Shown here: positions 1 through 7,605 of the stretch, one piece after another
Position numbering within the stretch: position 1 is the first letter of the stretch
Layout of the letters: every line of letters starts with the position of its first letter
Assembly: GCA_031276055.1 (NCBI GenBank)
Contig: JAISNW010000026.1
Location: forward strand, 1-11,131
Origin: Deferribacteraceae bacterium
GTDB taxonomy: Bacteria; Chrysiogenota; Deferribacteres; Deferribacterales; JAISNW01
DNA length: 11,131 bases
Direction of reading: 5' to 3'
The notes under the pieces: generated by a model
What the model was told of the DNA's origin: nothing
Databases searched by the model: none
Seen by the model: only the letters and a program-made list of their open reading frames with translations
Made by a program: the position numbers and the translations under genes

Positions 1-438
1 CATAGTTTGGTGGAAAGCTGTATCAAAGATGGCAACATGGGGGATATTAGGCAGAATGCGCATAGCGGCGTTTATCCCCTCTAGGTTTGGGGGGTTGTGA
101 AGCGGGGCAAGCACTGAAAGCTCTTTCACCGCCTTTATTACCTCGCCGTCTCTCTGGACGCTCTTTGAAAAATACTCCCCGCCGTGCACCACGCGGTGCG
201 CAACCGCCGCCACAACTGCGTTAGGGGTAAATAGATCAAGTATGAGTTGAAAGGCGTATTGATAATCTTCAATGGGTATCTCTTTTGTTATGTGCATCGT
301 TTCTGTGGTGCACGATAGGGAGGAAGAGTTTGTGCCGATCCGCTCCGCTATCCCTTTCACAATGCTTTTTTTGAGCTCCCAATCGTAAAGCATATACTTA
401 ATTGAAGAGCTCCCGCAGTTAAGGGCAAGGATCTTCAT
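1..438 (-). CDS. ackA: Acetate kinase, N-terminal part (cut by window edge)
   Basis: Acetate kinase is a cytoplasmic enzyme that interconverts acetate plus ATP and acetyl phosphate plus ADP, usually paired with phosphotransacetylase. The first 146 residues are visible, of about 400 in the family. They begin MKILALNCGSSSIKY, with the phosphate-binding Asn7 and the NCGSSS signature. HRVVHGGE follows at 81-88, APLHNP at 111-116 (His114 matches the active-site His of characterised enzymes) and FDTAFHQTM at 138-146, where Asp139 matches the catalytic Asp. The frame is open to base 1, so the C-terminal two thirds lie outside. The ATG is five bases after the stop of the preceding gene, with only a weak ribosome site (GGA about 10 bases upstream), so expression probably depends on translation of the operon. 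An ackA at the end of an operon with protease and envelope genes is unusual; whether pta follows cannot be seen. Identity is essentially certain. Confidence 0.97.
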   Translation of the reverse strand, partial: MKILALNCGSSSIKYMLYDWELKKSIVKGIAERIGTNSSSLSCTTETMHITKEIPIEDYQYAFQLILDLFTPNAVVAAVAHRVVHGGEYFSKSVQRDGEVIKAVKELSVLAPLHNPPNLEGINAAMRILPNIPHVAIFDTAFHQTM

Positions 439-443
439 AAAAG

Positions 444-2084
444 TCAATCCGCATTTAAGGTCAACTTTACCTTAACGATGCTGCTCTCTCCGAAACGGAA
501 AGCCATAGGGTTGTTGCTGATAAGGGCTAGAATATAAATCTCCCCATTTTCTGTGTAGCTGAATACATCTGTAACAACGGGGTCTATCCCATCAGGGGAT
601 GATGCCTTCTTTCTCATAATCCCATTTTTATATCCGTATACTTCTAAATACGAATCAGAAAATATAAGGGTATTCACTAAAACCCGCGTATAAAGTTCAT
701 TGCGGGCTATAACAAAGAGTTCGTCGCTTAATATCTCTATTCTAGGAACTACATATATAGTTTTTTCCAACTTCGCCTGCGCCGAAGAAGAGCTTGTTGC
801 AGTGGGAATAGGGGATGTTGAAGGGGTGGATGAGGAGATGGTGAGGGTTAAAAATGTATCTCCAAAATAGCCGGATGCGTTGTATTCCACCCCCTTAAAT
901 GTGGAGAATGAGAGTGTTGAACCTTTAGCGACATTTAATAAGATGTTCTCATCCTGCTGTAATATAGAAAAGCCGAAGAGACGTTTGCCTAGACTCCCTG
1001 CTAAAGCGCTGCCTGTTTTATACTCCCCATCGGCGTATAAAAACTCGTAGATTTCACCCGAATAATCGCCGACTGTGGCTATCTTCTGAACAAAAAGCCG
1101 CCTCTCCCCTTTCATATTGACGCTTCTAAAGAGCCAAGGCAGATTCTCCGCCGCCTTTTCAAATTTACCGTCTTTATACCTATATATAAGCGAGCGAATC
1201 TCTCTGCTTCTATACAGCTGTGTAACAAAGATCTCTGATACGCCGTCTTTATCAAGGTCTGCAGCTTCCACCGTTAAAAGTTTAGAAAAACCGTCGTCAA
1301 TCTCTCTAACTGTTGTGAAATCAACTGCATCTAAGAGGTATATCTCGTCTTCAGTTATCCCAACTAGATAGTCTTTTGCTTCGTCTGTTACCCTGCCATA
1401 GGCTATAGAGTGGAAACGCCCGCCGCTTAACGTTTTGCGATAGAGAGTCTCCAACTTATACTCATATTGGACTGTTGAAAAGTTGCCCGAAAATAGAACA
1501 GTTTTGCCTAATTCAAAAGAGTAGATAAGGTTGTCTTCAACCCTGCGGATATTAAAGGTGTATACATCTTTACCCTGTTTCGCCTCTCTTAAAAGGTGGC
1601 TTGCCGAGAGGAGATTTTTCAACACAGCCTCTTCGCCTTCAGAGATATTGGTTAGAGCAAGATGAACAGGCAACGGCAGGGGGAGTAAAACAGCATCTCC
1701 TACCTGAGGGGGGATATTCCCGCTGAACTGTGCATCAGAGTATTTTTCAAAAATCTTTGTGATGCTCGCCGTTCCGCTCTTTTTCTGCTTTTGCCCTAAA
1801 ACCGCGCCTGTAACAGGGTGGATAATATCCTCCCCCTTCTGCATCAGTTCAAAAACCAGCCCGACCGCAGGCTTTTTATCTGCACCAATATCTATAGAAA
1901 CAGCGCTGCCGTCAACAGCAACGACGATCCCTTTCATATCCGCCGCCCAATCTTCAGCAGATAAAAAGAGCTCTTCTACACCGCCCGCCGTTTCCGCGCT
2001 TTCAGCAAAGGCTGAACCTGATATTAACAGAAGCAGAGAGAAGAAAGATAAAATTACATTCAGCTTTATTATACGCAGCCTCAT
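444..2084 (-). CDS. Secreted protein with FlgT_C-like domain and VCBS/FG-GAP-like repeat region
   Basis: This is a 546-residue protein of unknown function. Residues 1-27 form a signal peptide with an Arg/Lys-rich start, a hydrophobic core and an SAFA cleavage motif, so the mature protein should be periplasmic or exported. Residues about 50-135 (KGIVVAVDGSAVSIDIG, then a GLVFEL strand and the segment HPVTGAVLGQ) resemble the FlgT C-terminal type of small beta domain found in envelope-associated proteins. Residues 220-350 look like beta-propeller blades; AADLDKDGVSEIFV at 274-287 is a VCBS/FG-GAP-type calcium loop with Asp276, Asp278 and Asp280. A Ser/Thr/Pro-rich low-complexity linker (416-436, bases 777-839) separates it from a further beta-rich domain. 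The ATG lies nine bases after hslU, with AGGTAGGG as ribosome site, so it is operonic. The domain calls come from pattern recognition only. It could be an outer-membrane-associated assembly or sensor component. Confidence 0.85.
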   Translation of the reverse strand: MRLRIIKLNVILSFFSLLLLISGSAFAESAETAGGVEELFLSAEDWAADMKGIVVAVDGSAVSIDIGADKKPAVGLVFELMQKGEDIIHPVTGAVLGQKQKKSGTASITKIFEKYSDAQFSGNIPPQVGDAVLLPLPLPVHLALTNISEGEEAVLKNLLSASHLLREAKQGKDVYTFNIRRVEDNLIYSFELGKTVLFSGNFSTVQYEYKLETLYRKTLSGGRFHSIAYGRVTDEAKDYLVGITEDEIYLLDAVDFTTVREIDDGFSKLLTVEAADLDKDGVSEIFVTQLYRSREIRSLIYRYKDGKFEKAAENLPWLFRSVNMKGERRLFVQKIATVGDYSGEIYEFLYADGEYKTGSALAGSLGKRLFGFSILQQDENILLNVAKGSTLSFSTFKGVEYNASGYFGDTFLTLTISSSTPSTSPIPTATSSSSAQAKLEKTIYVVPRIEILSDELFVIARNELYTRVLVNTLIFSDSYLEVYGYKNGIMRKKASSPDGIDPVVTDVFSYTENGEIYILALISNNPMAFRFGESSIVKVKLTLNAD

Positions 2085-2093
2085 AAGCCCTAC

Positions 2094-3425
2094 CTATAGG
2101 ATATAACTGCTCAAATCTTTATTCTTAACGATCTGATCCAGTTTAGAATAAACATAGTCGCGGTTTACTTCAACTACCCCCTCTACATTTTCGGGGGCGT
2201 CAAAGGAAATTTGCTCCAAAACCTTTTCAAGCAGGGTGTGAAGCCGCCGCGCCCCGATGTTCTCTATATTTTCGTTCATCTCACATGCAATCTGGGCTAT
2301 GGCGTCTATACCGTCTTTCTTAAAGGAGAGTTTCACCCCGTCTTGTTCAAGCAAGGCTTTATACTGCTTTGTGAGGGAATTTTTAGGCTCTTGAAGAATC
2401 CTAATAAAATCATCTTTTTTAAGGTTGTCAAGCTCCACCCTTATAGGAAAACGCCCCTGAAGTTCAGGGAGGAGATCGGACGGTTTAGCCGCCGAAAAAG
2501 CCCCTGCAGCTATAAAGAGGATATGGTCTGTTTTTACCATCCCATATTTTGTAATAACGGTTGAACCTTCCACTATAGGCAGGAGATCACGTTGAACCCC
2601 CTCTCGCGATACATCCCCGCCCCAATTTGATTTATCGCTGCGGCATATCTTGTCTATCTCGTCAAGGAAGATAATCCCTGACTGTTCCACCCTCTTTAAT
2701 GCAATGGAGCGCACTTCGTCTATATCCACCTGTTTTGCAATCTCCTGCTGCTCTATAATAGAGCGGGCTTCTTTTATAGGGAGCTTTTTAGCCTTTTTCT
2801 TACCTGGGAAGAGGTTTTTCATGGCGTCTTGAAGGTTAAGCCCCATCTCTTCTAAACCCATATTGGAAAAAACCTCTATCTGCGGGCCGGAATCTTCCAC
2901 CTGCAGCTCTATCTCCCGCTCTTCCAACTTTCCTTTTCTTAGAGAAGTTCTAAGTTTTTCCAAGGTAGTGGAGTTTTCTGCATCCGCCCCGCCCGGCAGC
3001 AGCAGGCTCAAGATGCGGTTTTCAACGGTTTTTCCCACCGTCTCTTCGACCGCCTCGCGCATCTCGGTGCGAACCATAGATACTGAAATCTCCACGAGGT
3101 CTCTAATCATCGATTCTACATCTCTGCCCACATAGCCTACTTCAGTAAATTTGCTTGCCTCAACCTTGATAAATGGAGATTTGGTCAACTTTGCAAGCCG
3201 TCTTGCAACTTCGGTCTTGCCTACCCCTGTTGCGCCTATCATGATGATATTTTTTGGGGTGACGTCTTCTTGAAGGCTTTCAGGCAGCTGCAATCTGCGC
3301 CACCTGTTGCGCAGGGAGATCGCTACAGCTTTTTTAGCCCCTGCCTGTCCGACTATATATTTGTCTAACTCTGCAACTGTCTGTTGCGGAGTTAGGCTTA
3401 CAACCTCATCAAATTTTGGTGACAA
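2094..3425 (-). CDS. hslU: HslU, ATPase subunit of the HslVU (ClpYQ) protease
   Basis: HslU is the hexameric AAA+ unfoldase that feeds substrates into the HslV peptidase in the cytoplasm and responds to misfolded-protein stress. All landmarks are present in the 443 residues: the N-terminal [17 protein letters not shown], Walker A GATGVGKT at 64-71, the GYVG pore loop at 97-100, an I-domain with charged helices at about 102-235, Walker B IIFLDEID at 251-258, and the arginine-finger and sensor regions. The C-terminus DLSSYIL fits the tail that inserts between HslV subunits. Length is normal for the family. The start codon is TTG, one base after the hslV stop. It is supported by a GGAGG ribosome site nine bases upstream, lying inside the last hslV codons, and by alignment of the N-terminus with the family. 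Coupled translation should help match HslU to HslV levels. Nothing suggests loss of function. Confidence 0.98.
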   Translation of the reverse strand: MSPKFDEVVSLTPQQTVAELDKYIVGQAGAKKAVAISLRNRWRRLQLPESLQEDVTPKNIIMIGATGVGKTEVARRLAKLTKSPFIKVEASKFTEVGYVGRDVESMIRDLVEISVSMVRTEMREAVEETVGKTVENRILSLLLPGGADAENSTTLEKLRTSLRKGKLEEREIELQVEDSGPQIEVFSNMGLEEMGLNLQDAMKNLFPGKKKAKKLPIKEARSIIEQQEIAKQVDIDEVRSIALKRVEQSGIIFLDEIDKICRSDKSNWGGDVSREGVQRDLLPIVEGSTVITKYGMVKTDHILFIAAGAFSAAKPSDLLPELQGRFPIRVELDNLKKDDFIRILQEPKNSLTKQYKALLEQDGVKLSFKKDGIDAIAQIACEMNENIENIGARRLHTLLEKVLEQISFDAPENVEGVVEVNRDYVYSKLDQIVKNKDLSSYIL

Positions 3426-3426
3426 C

Positions 3427-3975
3427 CTAGAGTTCCTCCACTATTATATTATGATTTGTATATATACATATATCCGCCGCGACTGACAAGGCTTTTTCTG
3501 CAATTTCCTTAGCAGAAAGGTTTGTGGTGTCAAGCATCGCCTTTGCAGCCGCTAAAGCGTAAGAACCTCCTGAACCGATCCCTACGACTCCGCTATCCGC
3601 CTCTATTACATCTCCTGTTCCTGATAGGGTGAAGATGTGCTCGTTATCCGCTGCAATCATAAGGGCTTCAAGCCGCCTTAAATACCTATCCATCCGCCAA
3701 TCTTTGGCAAATTCCACAACCGAGCGGTATAAACTGGAGCCGTGCTCTGAAAGTTTCTGTTCAAAGCGCTCCAATAAGGTAAAGGCATCCGCAGCGCTGC
3801 CTGCAAAGCCTGAAAGTATCTTCCCGCCCGCTAATTTACGCACCTTGCGTGCATTCCCTTTAGCTACGGTATTGCCCATAGTTACCTGTCCATCCGCCGC
3901 CATAGCGGTTTTACCGTCTCTCTTAACAGTAATAACTGTTGTAGAGCGCGTAATATATTGCTTGTTCACTGGCAT
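3427..3975 (-). CDS. hslV: HslV, proteolytic subunit of the HslVU protease
   Basis: HslV is the double-hexamer N-terminal threonine peptidase (proteasome beta-subunit fold) activated by HslU. The 182-residue product carries [19 protein letters not shown], where the first Thr (residue 12) is the catalytic nucleophile after processing. In mature numbering Asp17 and Lys33 (within [10 protein letters not shown]) are also conserved. Further family blocks are [41 protein letters not shown] and the C-terminal [11 protein letters not shown]. Two small oddities: the propeptide before Thr12 is 11 residues ([11 protein letters not shown]), longer than the one-to-five-residue leader I know from several bacterial HslVs, and the usually invariant Gly before DGQ is Ala. 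The ATG has GAGG five bases upstream; a GTG two codons later would shorten the propeptide but is spaced less well. It lies 26 bases after the caspase-like gene and 1 base before hslU. Confidence 0.98.
   Translation of the reverse strand: MPVNKQYITRSTTVITVKRDGKTAMAADGQVTMGNTVAKGNARKVRKLAGGKILSGFAGSAADAFTLLERFEQKLSEHGSSLYRSVVEFAKDWRMDRYLRRLEALMIAADNEHIFTLSGTGDVIEADSGVVGIGSGGSYALAAAKAMLDTTNLSAKEIAEKALSVAADICIYTNHNIIVEEL
3435..3439 (-). promoter_or_regulatory. Ribosome binding site for hslU
   Basis: On the minus strand this reads GGAGG, nine bases before the TTG start of hslU and inside the final codons of hslV. It is the reason for accepting TTG, since no ATG or GTG lies near the conserved N-terminus. 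Confidence 0.75.
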
Positions 3976-4001
3976 ATCTACCTCAAATTTATCTCAATTT
4001 A

Positions 4002-6131
4002 TTAACGTTGTTTTAACTCAAACTCTGTATCTGAAAGGGGTTTATAGAGAGGAGTCTGTTTTGCGCCTTTCGGCATCCCTTTTTTTATTACTTCTAAGAG
4101 GGATGTTCCTGTAAAGCCGTCTTTTGGGGGAGCGCTAAGCGCTTTTATCAGAACCTCTGCAAAAACCGAGTGTTTCCCCCGCCCTATATCTGCAACTGGT
4201 TCTAAAGAACCAGAGGCTATAAAGCCTTTTAAGGCGCTGTTTGCCTTGCTTGCTTCAGATACTGCGCCCGAAAAGCAGCTGTCTGCAATAACGATGACCT
4301 GTTTTGCCTTCATAGCGGCAAGGTTCGCTGTCAATTGGGCGGTGTATACAGCTTTAGTATCATCGCCTGCAGCGCTGTCATACACCTGCCAATACGCTCT
4401 GGCGCCGTCTAAAACCCCATGCCCCGCAAAAAATATAATGAGGCTGTCTTCAGCCGTCAAACTGCGGCGCAGACGGTTAATCTCCCCCATGACTGCATCT
4501 CTTGCAGCAGCTCTTCCTAAGAGGAGCACTGGTTCATACCCATATTTTGAGCGGAGGAGTTCTGCTATTGTTCTAGCATCAAACTCTGGAGTTCTAAGGG
4601 CGGGCAGATTTGCATATCTATTAATCCCTATAACAAGTGCAATCTTCTTCCCCCCCTGCTGCTGTATAGCAGCATTATCTTCTATAGCCGCCTCTTTTGT
4701 TAAGGTATGAGTTATAGAGCTAGTGTTGCCCAAAATATCTGAAGCGGATATAATAAGCTCTCTACCCTCCGGCGGCACAATAATCTCTATCCTGAATTCA
4801 CCCCCGCCGCCAAGTTCAAGGGGGATAGAGTCATAACGAGCCCATGATATTGTAGAGTTGTCTGTGATCCGCCCTGTTATAACGGTAATCTTATCTTCAG
4901 CTTTTATAGGGGCTATCCCGCGTTCATCTAAGGAGATGATAGGACCGGTTTTGTCTATAATATCTGTAAACGTTCTCTGCCGCTCGCTGAGCGGTGCGCT
5001 CGTTATTTTGGGAAGCTCCAGCTTGTAGTTCATCCGCTCCGGCTTGTGCACTGTATTCGCTGCAGCGGAAAAGGGGATAATCCGCTCGCCCGAAGTGTAG
5101 TTTACATATTTTCCAAAAGGTCCGACGCCGTCTACATAACCTACTGAATCAGCGGTAAGGGTGGCATCCCTGAAGGCGTAGATATTGCGTATTTGCCGCT
5201 TATCTGTGGTGTAGCGCAGCTGAATATACCCGCCGATGTCGCCTGGGCTGTAATAGGCTAAAACAATATAGCGGAAGAACGGATCGATGGCGGCATTGTT
5301 TATCGGCAGCGGCGGTTCAAGGGAGATAGACTCCGCCTCATTGCTGTTCATATCCCACACCACCCCTTGACCGTCATCTCCGCCTGCCAGCACGAACCTG
5401 CCATCCGCTGTAATATCCACCGCACGCGCTATATCTGTTAGGCGGGAGAGCTTAACCGCCTGCCTATCTAGGCTTTTGTCTATGACGGCTGCTCCATAAT
5501 CGCCTGAAACAGCAACTCTCCCTTGAGCGACCGCTATATCTGTGAGCCTTCCCAATGCCAACGCTGCAGTTTTCCTAAGGGCAAAACCTGATAGGTTGTA
5601 TCTACGGACGCGTCCATCTTTAGAGGCGGTAAATATAGAGAGGGTAATCTCATCCGCCGCTATCGCCAGCACTTCTGAAGGAGTTTCCTGACATGCGGAA
5701 TACCGTTTTGAGGTTAGGTTGAAGGTGCATATGCGCTTTCCTTGAGCGGCTGCCCCAAATTCTCGAGCAACGCTTACGGCATTAGGCTTAAAGGTGGAAA
5801 AACCTTCTATCTCTGTTAAGAGATCAACTTGCGCTATCTCGGCATAATAGAGTTTATCGGAGGCTATTAAGAGCGCTGCGGAGTCTTCAGTAAACGCTAT
5901 ATCCGCCACCGCTTTCGGCATTAAGATCGTTTCTCCCGTCTGCATACCGTTGGAGGATGAAAAGATGCGGACAGAGCCGTCTGAAAAAGCCGCCGCTATA
6001 AGCGCGCCGTCTCGGCTGATATCTATGGTTGTTGCAGAAAACGCTTCCTCAATATCCACTTTTAACTTCATAGCCCCTGAAAGAAAGGGTGCAATACATA
6101 AGAGACAGAGCGCGGCAGACAGTGCTTTCAA
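4002..6131 (-). CDS. Secreted WD40-type beta-propeller / Ig-like / caspase-like (C14) peptidase
   Basis: This 709-residue protein has three parts after a signal peptide (residues 1-20, hydrophobic core, cleavage near FLSGA), placing it in the periplasm or outside the cell. Residues about 25-340 are WD40-like repeats, with phrases such as ISRDGALIAAAFSDGSVRIF, KDGRVRRYN and ADGRFVLAGGDDGQGVVWDM. Residues about 393-478 (DKTGPIISL, ITDNSTISWA, ASDILGNTSS) look like an Ig-like module of the kind that often precedes bacterial caspases. Residues 495-709 are the peptidase: KKIALVIGINRY, catalytic His571 in FFAGHGV, catalytic Cys619 in ADSCFSG, and later HSVFAEVLIKAL and QTPLYKPL. Caspase-like (metacaspase or orthocaspase type) enzymes cut after basic or acidic residues; the substrate here is unknown. 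The start is TTG with GGAGG seven bases upstream, overlapping the upstream stop as TTGA. The propeller probably binds a partner or substrate. The active site looks intact. Confidence 0.92.
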   Translation of the reverse strand: MKALSAALCLLCIAPFLSGAMKLKVDIEEAFSATTIDISRDGALIAAAFSDGSVRIFSSSNGMQTGETILMPKAVADIAFTEDSAALLIASDKLYYAEIAQVDLLTEIEGFSTFKPNAVSVAREFGAAAQGKRICTFNLTSKRYSACQETPSEVLAIAADEITLSIFTASKDGRVRRYNLSGFALRKTAALALGRLTDIAVAQGRVAVSGDYGAAVIDKSLDRQAVKLSRLTDIARAVDITADGRFVLAGGDDGQGVVWDMNSNEAESISLEPPLPINNAAIDPFFRYIVLAYYSPGDIGGYIQLRYTTDKRQIRNIYAFRDATLTADSVGYVDGVGPFGKYVNYTSGERIIPFSAAANTVHKPERMNYKLELPKITSAPLSERQRTFTDIIDKTGPIISLDERGIAPIKAEDKITVITGRITDNSTISWARYDSIPLELGGGGEFRIEIIVPPEGRELIISASDILGNTSSITHTLTKEAAIEDNAAIQQQGGKKIALVIGINRYANLPALRTPEFDARTIAELLRSKYGYEPVLLLGRAAARDAVMGEINRLRRSLTAEDSLIIFFAGHGVLDGARAYWQVYDSAAGDDTKAVYTAQLTANLAAMKAKQVIVIADSCFSGAVSEASKANSALKGFIASGSLEPVADIGRGKHSVFAEVLIKALSAPPKDGFTGTSLLEVIKKGMPKGAKQTPLYKPLSDTEFELKQR

Positions 6132-7501
6132 GAACCAACCTCCGAATAAATAATCAGAGAGCCTTCATAAAAGGGTGCATCTTTTACCGCTCTCCTAAAA
6201 TCAGCTAGGATTCTCCCTGCCGATCCGTTTATATCATAAACGCCGTTATAGGTGTTATAGGAATATTGAGGGAGATAATCTTCAATATTGCCCATTACCC
6301 CCAAAAGATACAAAGTTTCAGCTTCATACGGCGGTTCAACCTTCACCCGCATCAACTCTGTTTCAAACCCTGCCGCCGCTCTTTTTATAGGGGAGTTCTC
6401 CTCAAGCGGGAGCAGATAAGCGCCTCCGTCTTTTGAAACAACCATAACAACCGCCGAAGCATCATCAGAAAAGCGGGCGTACAACCTTAAAAGCTCTCCC
6501 CCTTTCAGATAGATAGGCTCTTGCTTAAAGAGGCTCTTATCGGTGTAAAAATATCCCCTTAATGTGCTTGTCCACACGCTGCTAAGCTCTTCAGAGCGGT
6601 TAGTGGGCATATCCCCATGAAAACGGCGCATCGCCTCTAACTTCTTATAGGCGAGAGTTGATTCACAGCTTATATTTTCGCAAACTGAACGGTTTGCTAT
6701 AGCCGTCGCGGTTTGTAAAGGTTTACCCAATCGGTCTTTTAGGATGCAGACTATTAAGAATTGCTCTTTTGACGGGTCAAACTCACAGCTTAAAATATTG
6801 TGCGCATTTTCAAGCGAAGCCCCAGTAGATATAAGCCTTGCTAAAGCTGTTCCAAAAGGGGTGACAGAGGTTGTGCCTGTTATAACGGGTGGATAGGCGT
6901 AATAATTTTTATAGGTAATGCCTGCTCTTATATTGTTTGCAATCTGCTCAATATCTCCGCTTGCAGCGCGCATAGCTATAAGTTCTGTTTCAATCTCCTC
7001 CCGCGTTTTATTAGGTTCAACCGTTTCAACCCCTAAAAAGCGGGCAGCCGCTTTCACCTTGCTTAACTCTTGATACAGCGGGATCGCCTTCATATAGTTG
7101 GCATTTTTTACGCTATCATTGATTTTGTCCGTTTTTGTGAATGCGTTTATCTGCCTTGCAAGCTCTGAAGCGCGGCTTTTATAGGCGTTAGGGGCTTTGC
7201 TCATATCAAAAGATACTCTGGTGCACTCCCCTTTCCGCTCCGTTTTATAGGCATATATCGGAATATCTGTTTCAGTGCGGATAAAGTAGCTTAGAGCCCC
7301 TTCAGCGGCAGAACTCCCCTTAAAATAGAGCTTTGAGGAGACGTAAACCTCGATCTGCGAGGCGAGATCATCAAGAGCATATTTCAACGCCTTTTCCCGC
7401 ACGGCATCGCAGCCTTCCCCAATGGCCCCAACGGCCCCAATGGGTTCTGCAAACGATAATACAGGCGCGAGGAAAAGGATTGGCAAGATAAACCATCTCA
7501 T
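6128..7501 (-). CDS. Secreted DUF4384-like protein with LPP20-like N-terminus
   Basis: The ATG at 7501 gives a 457-residue protein beginning MRWFILPILFLAPVLSFA, a signal peptide cleaved at SFA. Residues about 28-60 (GEGCDAVREKALKYALDDLASQI) resemble LPP20-type envelope proteins, with alternating Ala and a conserved helix then a beta segment. Residues about 331-405 (KGGELLRLYARF, VVMVVSKDGGAYLLPL, LYLLGVMG) match the pattern of DUF4384, a small beta domain that is often a neighbour or fusion partner of bacterial caspases. The function is unknown; a periplasmic partner or regulator of the caspase-like protein is a reasonable inference. The reading frame continues upstream to 7666, but that extension lacks any signal-peptide character and runs antisense to the rightward gene. 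An ATG five codons earlier (7516) is an alternative. Neither start has a clear Shine-Dalgarno sequence. The stop overlaps the next start by four bases. Confidence 0.85.
   Translation of the reverse strand: MRWFILPILFLAPVLSFAEPIGAVGAIGEGCDAVREKALKYALDDLASQIEVYVSSKLYFKGSSAAEGALSYFIRTETDIPIYAYKTERKGECTRVSFDMSKAPNAYKSRASELARQINAFTKTDKINDSVKNANYMKAIPLYQELSKVKAAARFLGVETVEPNKTREEIETELIAMRAASGDIEQIANNIRAGITYKNYYAYPPVITGTTSVTPFGTALARLISTGASLENAHNILSCEFDPSKEQFLIVCILKDRLGKPLQTATAIANRSVCENISCESTLAYKKLEAMRRFHGDMPTNRSEELSSVWTSTLRGYFYTDKSLFKQEPIYLKGGELLRLYARFSDDASAVVMVVSKDGGAYLLPLEENSPIKRAAAGFETELMRVKVEPPYEAETLYLLGVMGNIEDYLPQYSYNTYNGVYDINGSAGRILADFRRAVKDAPFYEGSLIIYSEVGS
6139..6143 (-). promoter_or_regulatory. 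Ribosome binding site for the caspase-like gene
   Basis: On the minus strand this reads GGAGG, seven bases before a TTG start that overlaps the upstream stop codon (TTGA). It decides the start, because the next Met (residue 21) would fall after the signal peptide and remove it. Confidence 0.75.
7417..7443. repeat. Three tandem copies of a 9-bp unit
   Basis: The plus strand reads CCCCAATGG, CCCCAACGG, CCCCAATGG head to tail, with one C/T difference. On the coding (minus) strand it encodes an Ile/Val-Gly-Ala pattern (IGAVGAIG) directly after the signal peptide cleavage site of the DUF4384-like protein. The unit is a multiple of three, so gain or loss of a copy would keep the frame. Confidence 0.85.
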
Positions 7502-7570
7502 AGGAGAATCTAGCATAATATTAATGATTCTGCAATCTAAGCATTCAACAAAAAAACCTTTATTTTCTAT

Positions 7571-7605
7571 GGGCGTTATTGTATCATAAGTGCATGAACG
7601 GTGAA
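7571..7605 (-). promoter_or_regulatory. Candidate promoter for the leftward operon
   Basis: On the minus strand, TTCACC (7600-7605) and TACAAT (7578-7583) are separated by 16 bases, a fair match to a sigma-70 type -35/-10 pair, giving a predicted start near 7571 and a leader of about 70 bases. The elements overlap the first codons of the rightward small gene. A second weaker pair (TTGCAG, 17 bases, TAGATT) lies closer to the start codon. This is sequence matching only. The intergenic region also contains the palindrome TAATATTA at 7516-7523, which could be an operator or chance in AT-rich DNA. Confidence 0.35.

Larger units (their letters stand above)
1..7501 (-). other. Probable six-gene operon
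   Basis: Six genes run leftward with gaps, in transcription order, of -4, 26, 1, 9 and 5 bases: DUF4384-like, caspase-like, hslV, hslU, FlgT_C/VCBS-like, ackA. No inverted repeat followed by a T-run was seen in any gap, so one transcript is likely. An internal promoter ahead of hslV within the caspase gene cannot be excluded. Confidence 0.75.

Noticed and set aside
3976..4001. Possible terminator between the caspase-like gene and hslV
   Set aside because: The 26 bases contain no stem-loop or T-run, only AT-rich sequence and the ribosome site of hslV.
3629..4114. Plus-strand open frame across hslV and the caspase C-terminus
   Set aside because: It is antisense to two strongly supported genes, and the hydrophobic-looking tail arises from their codons.
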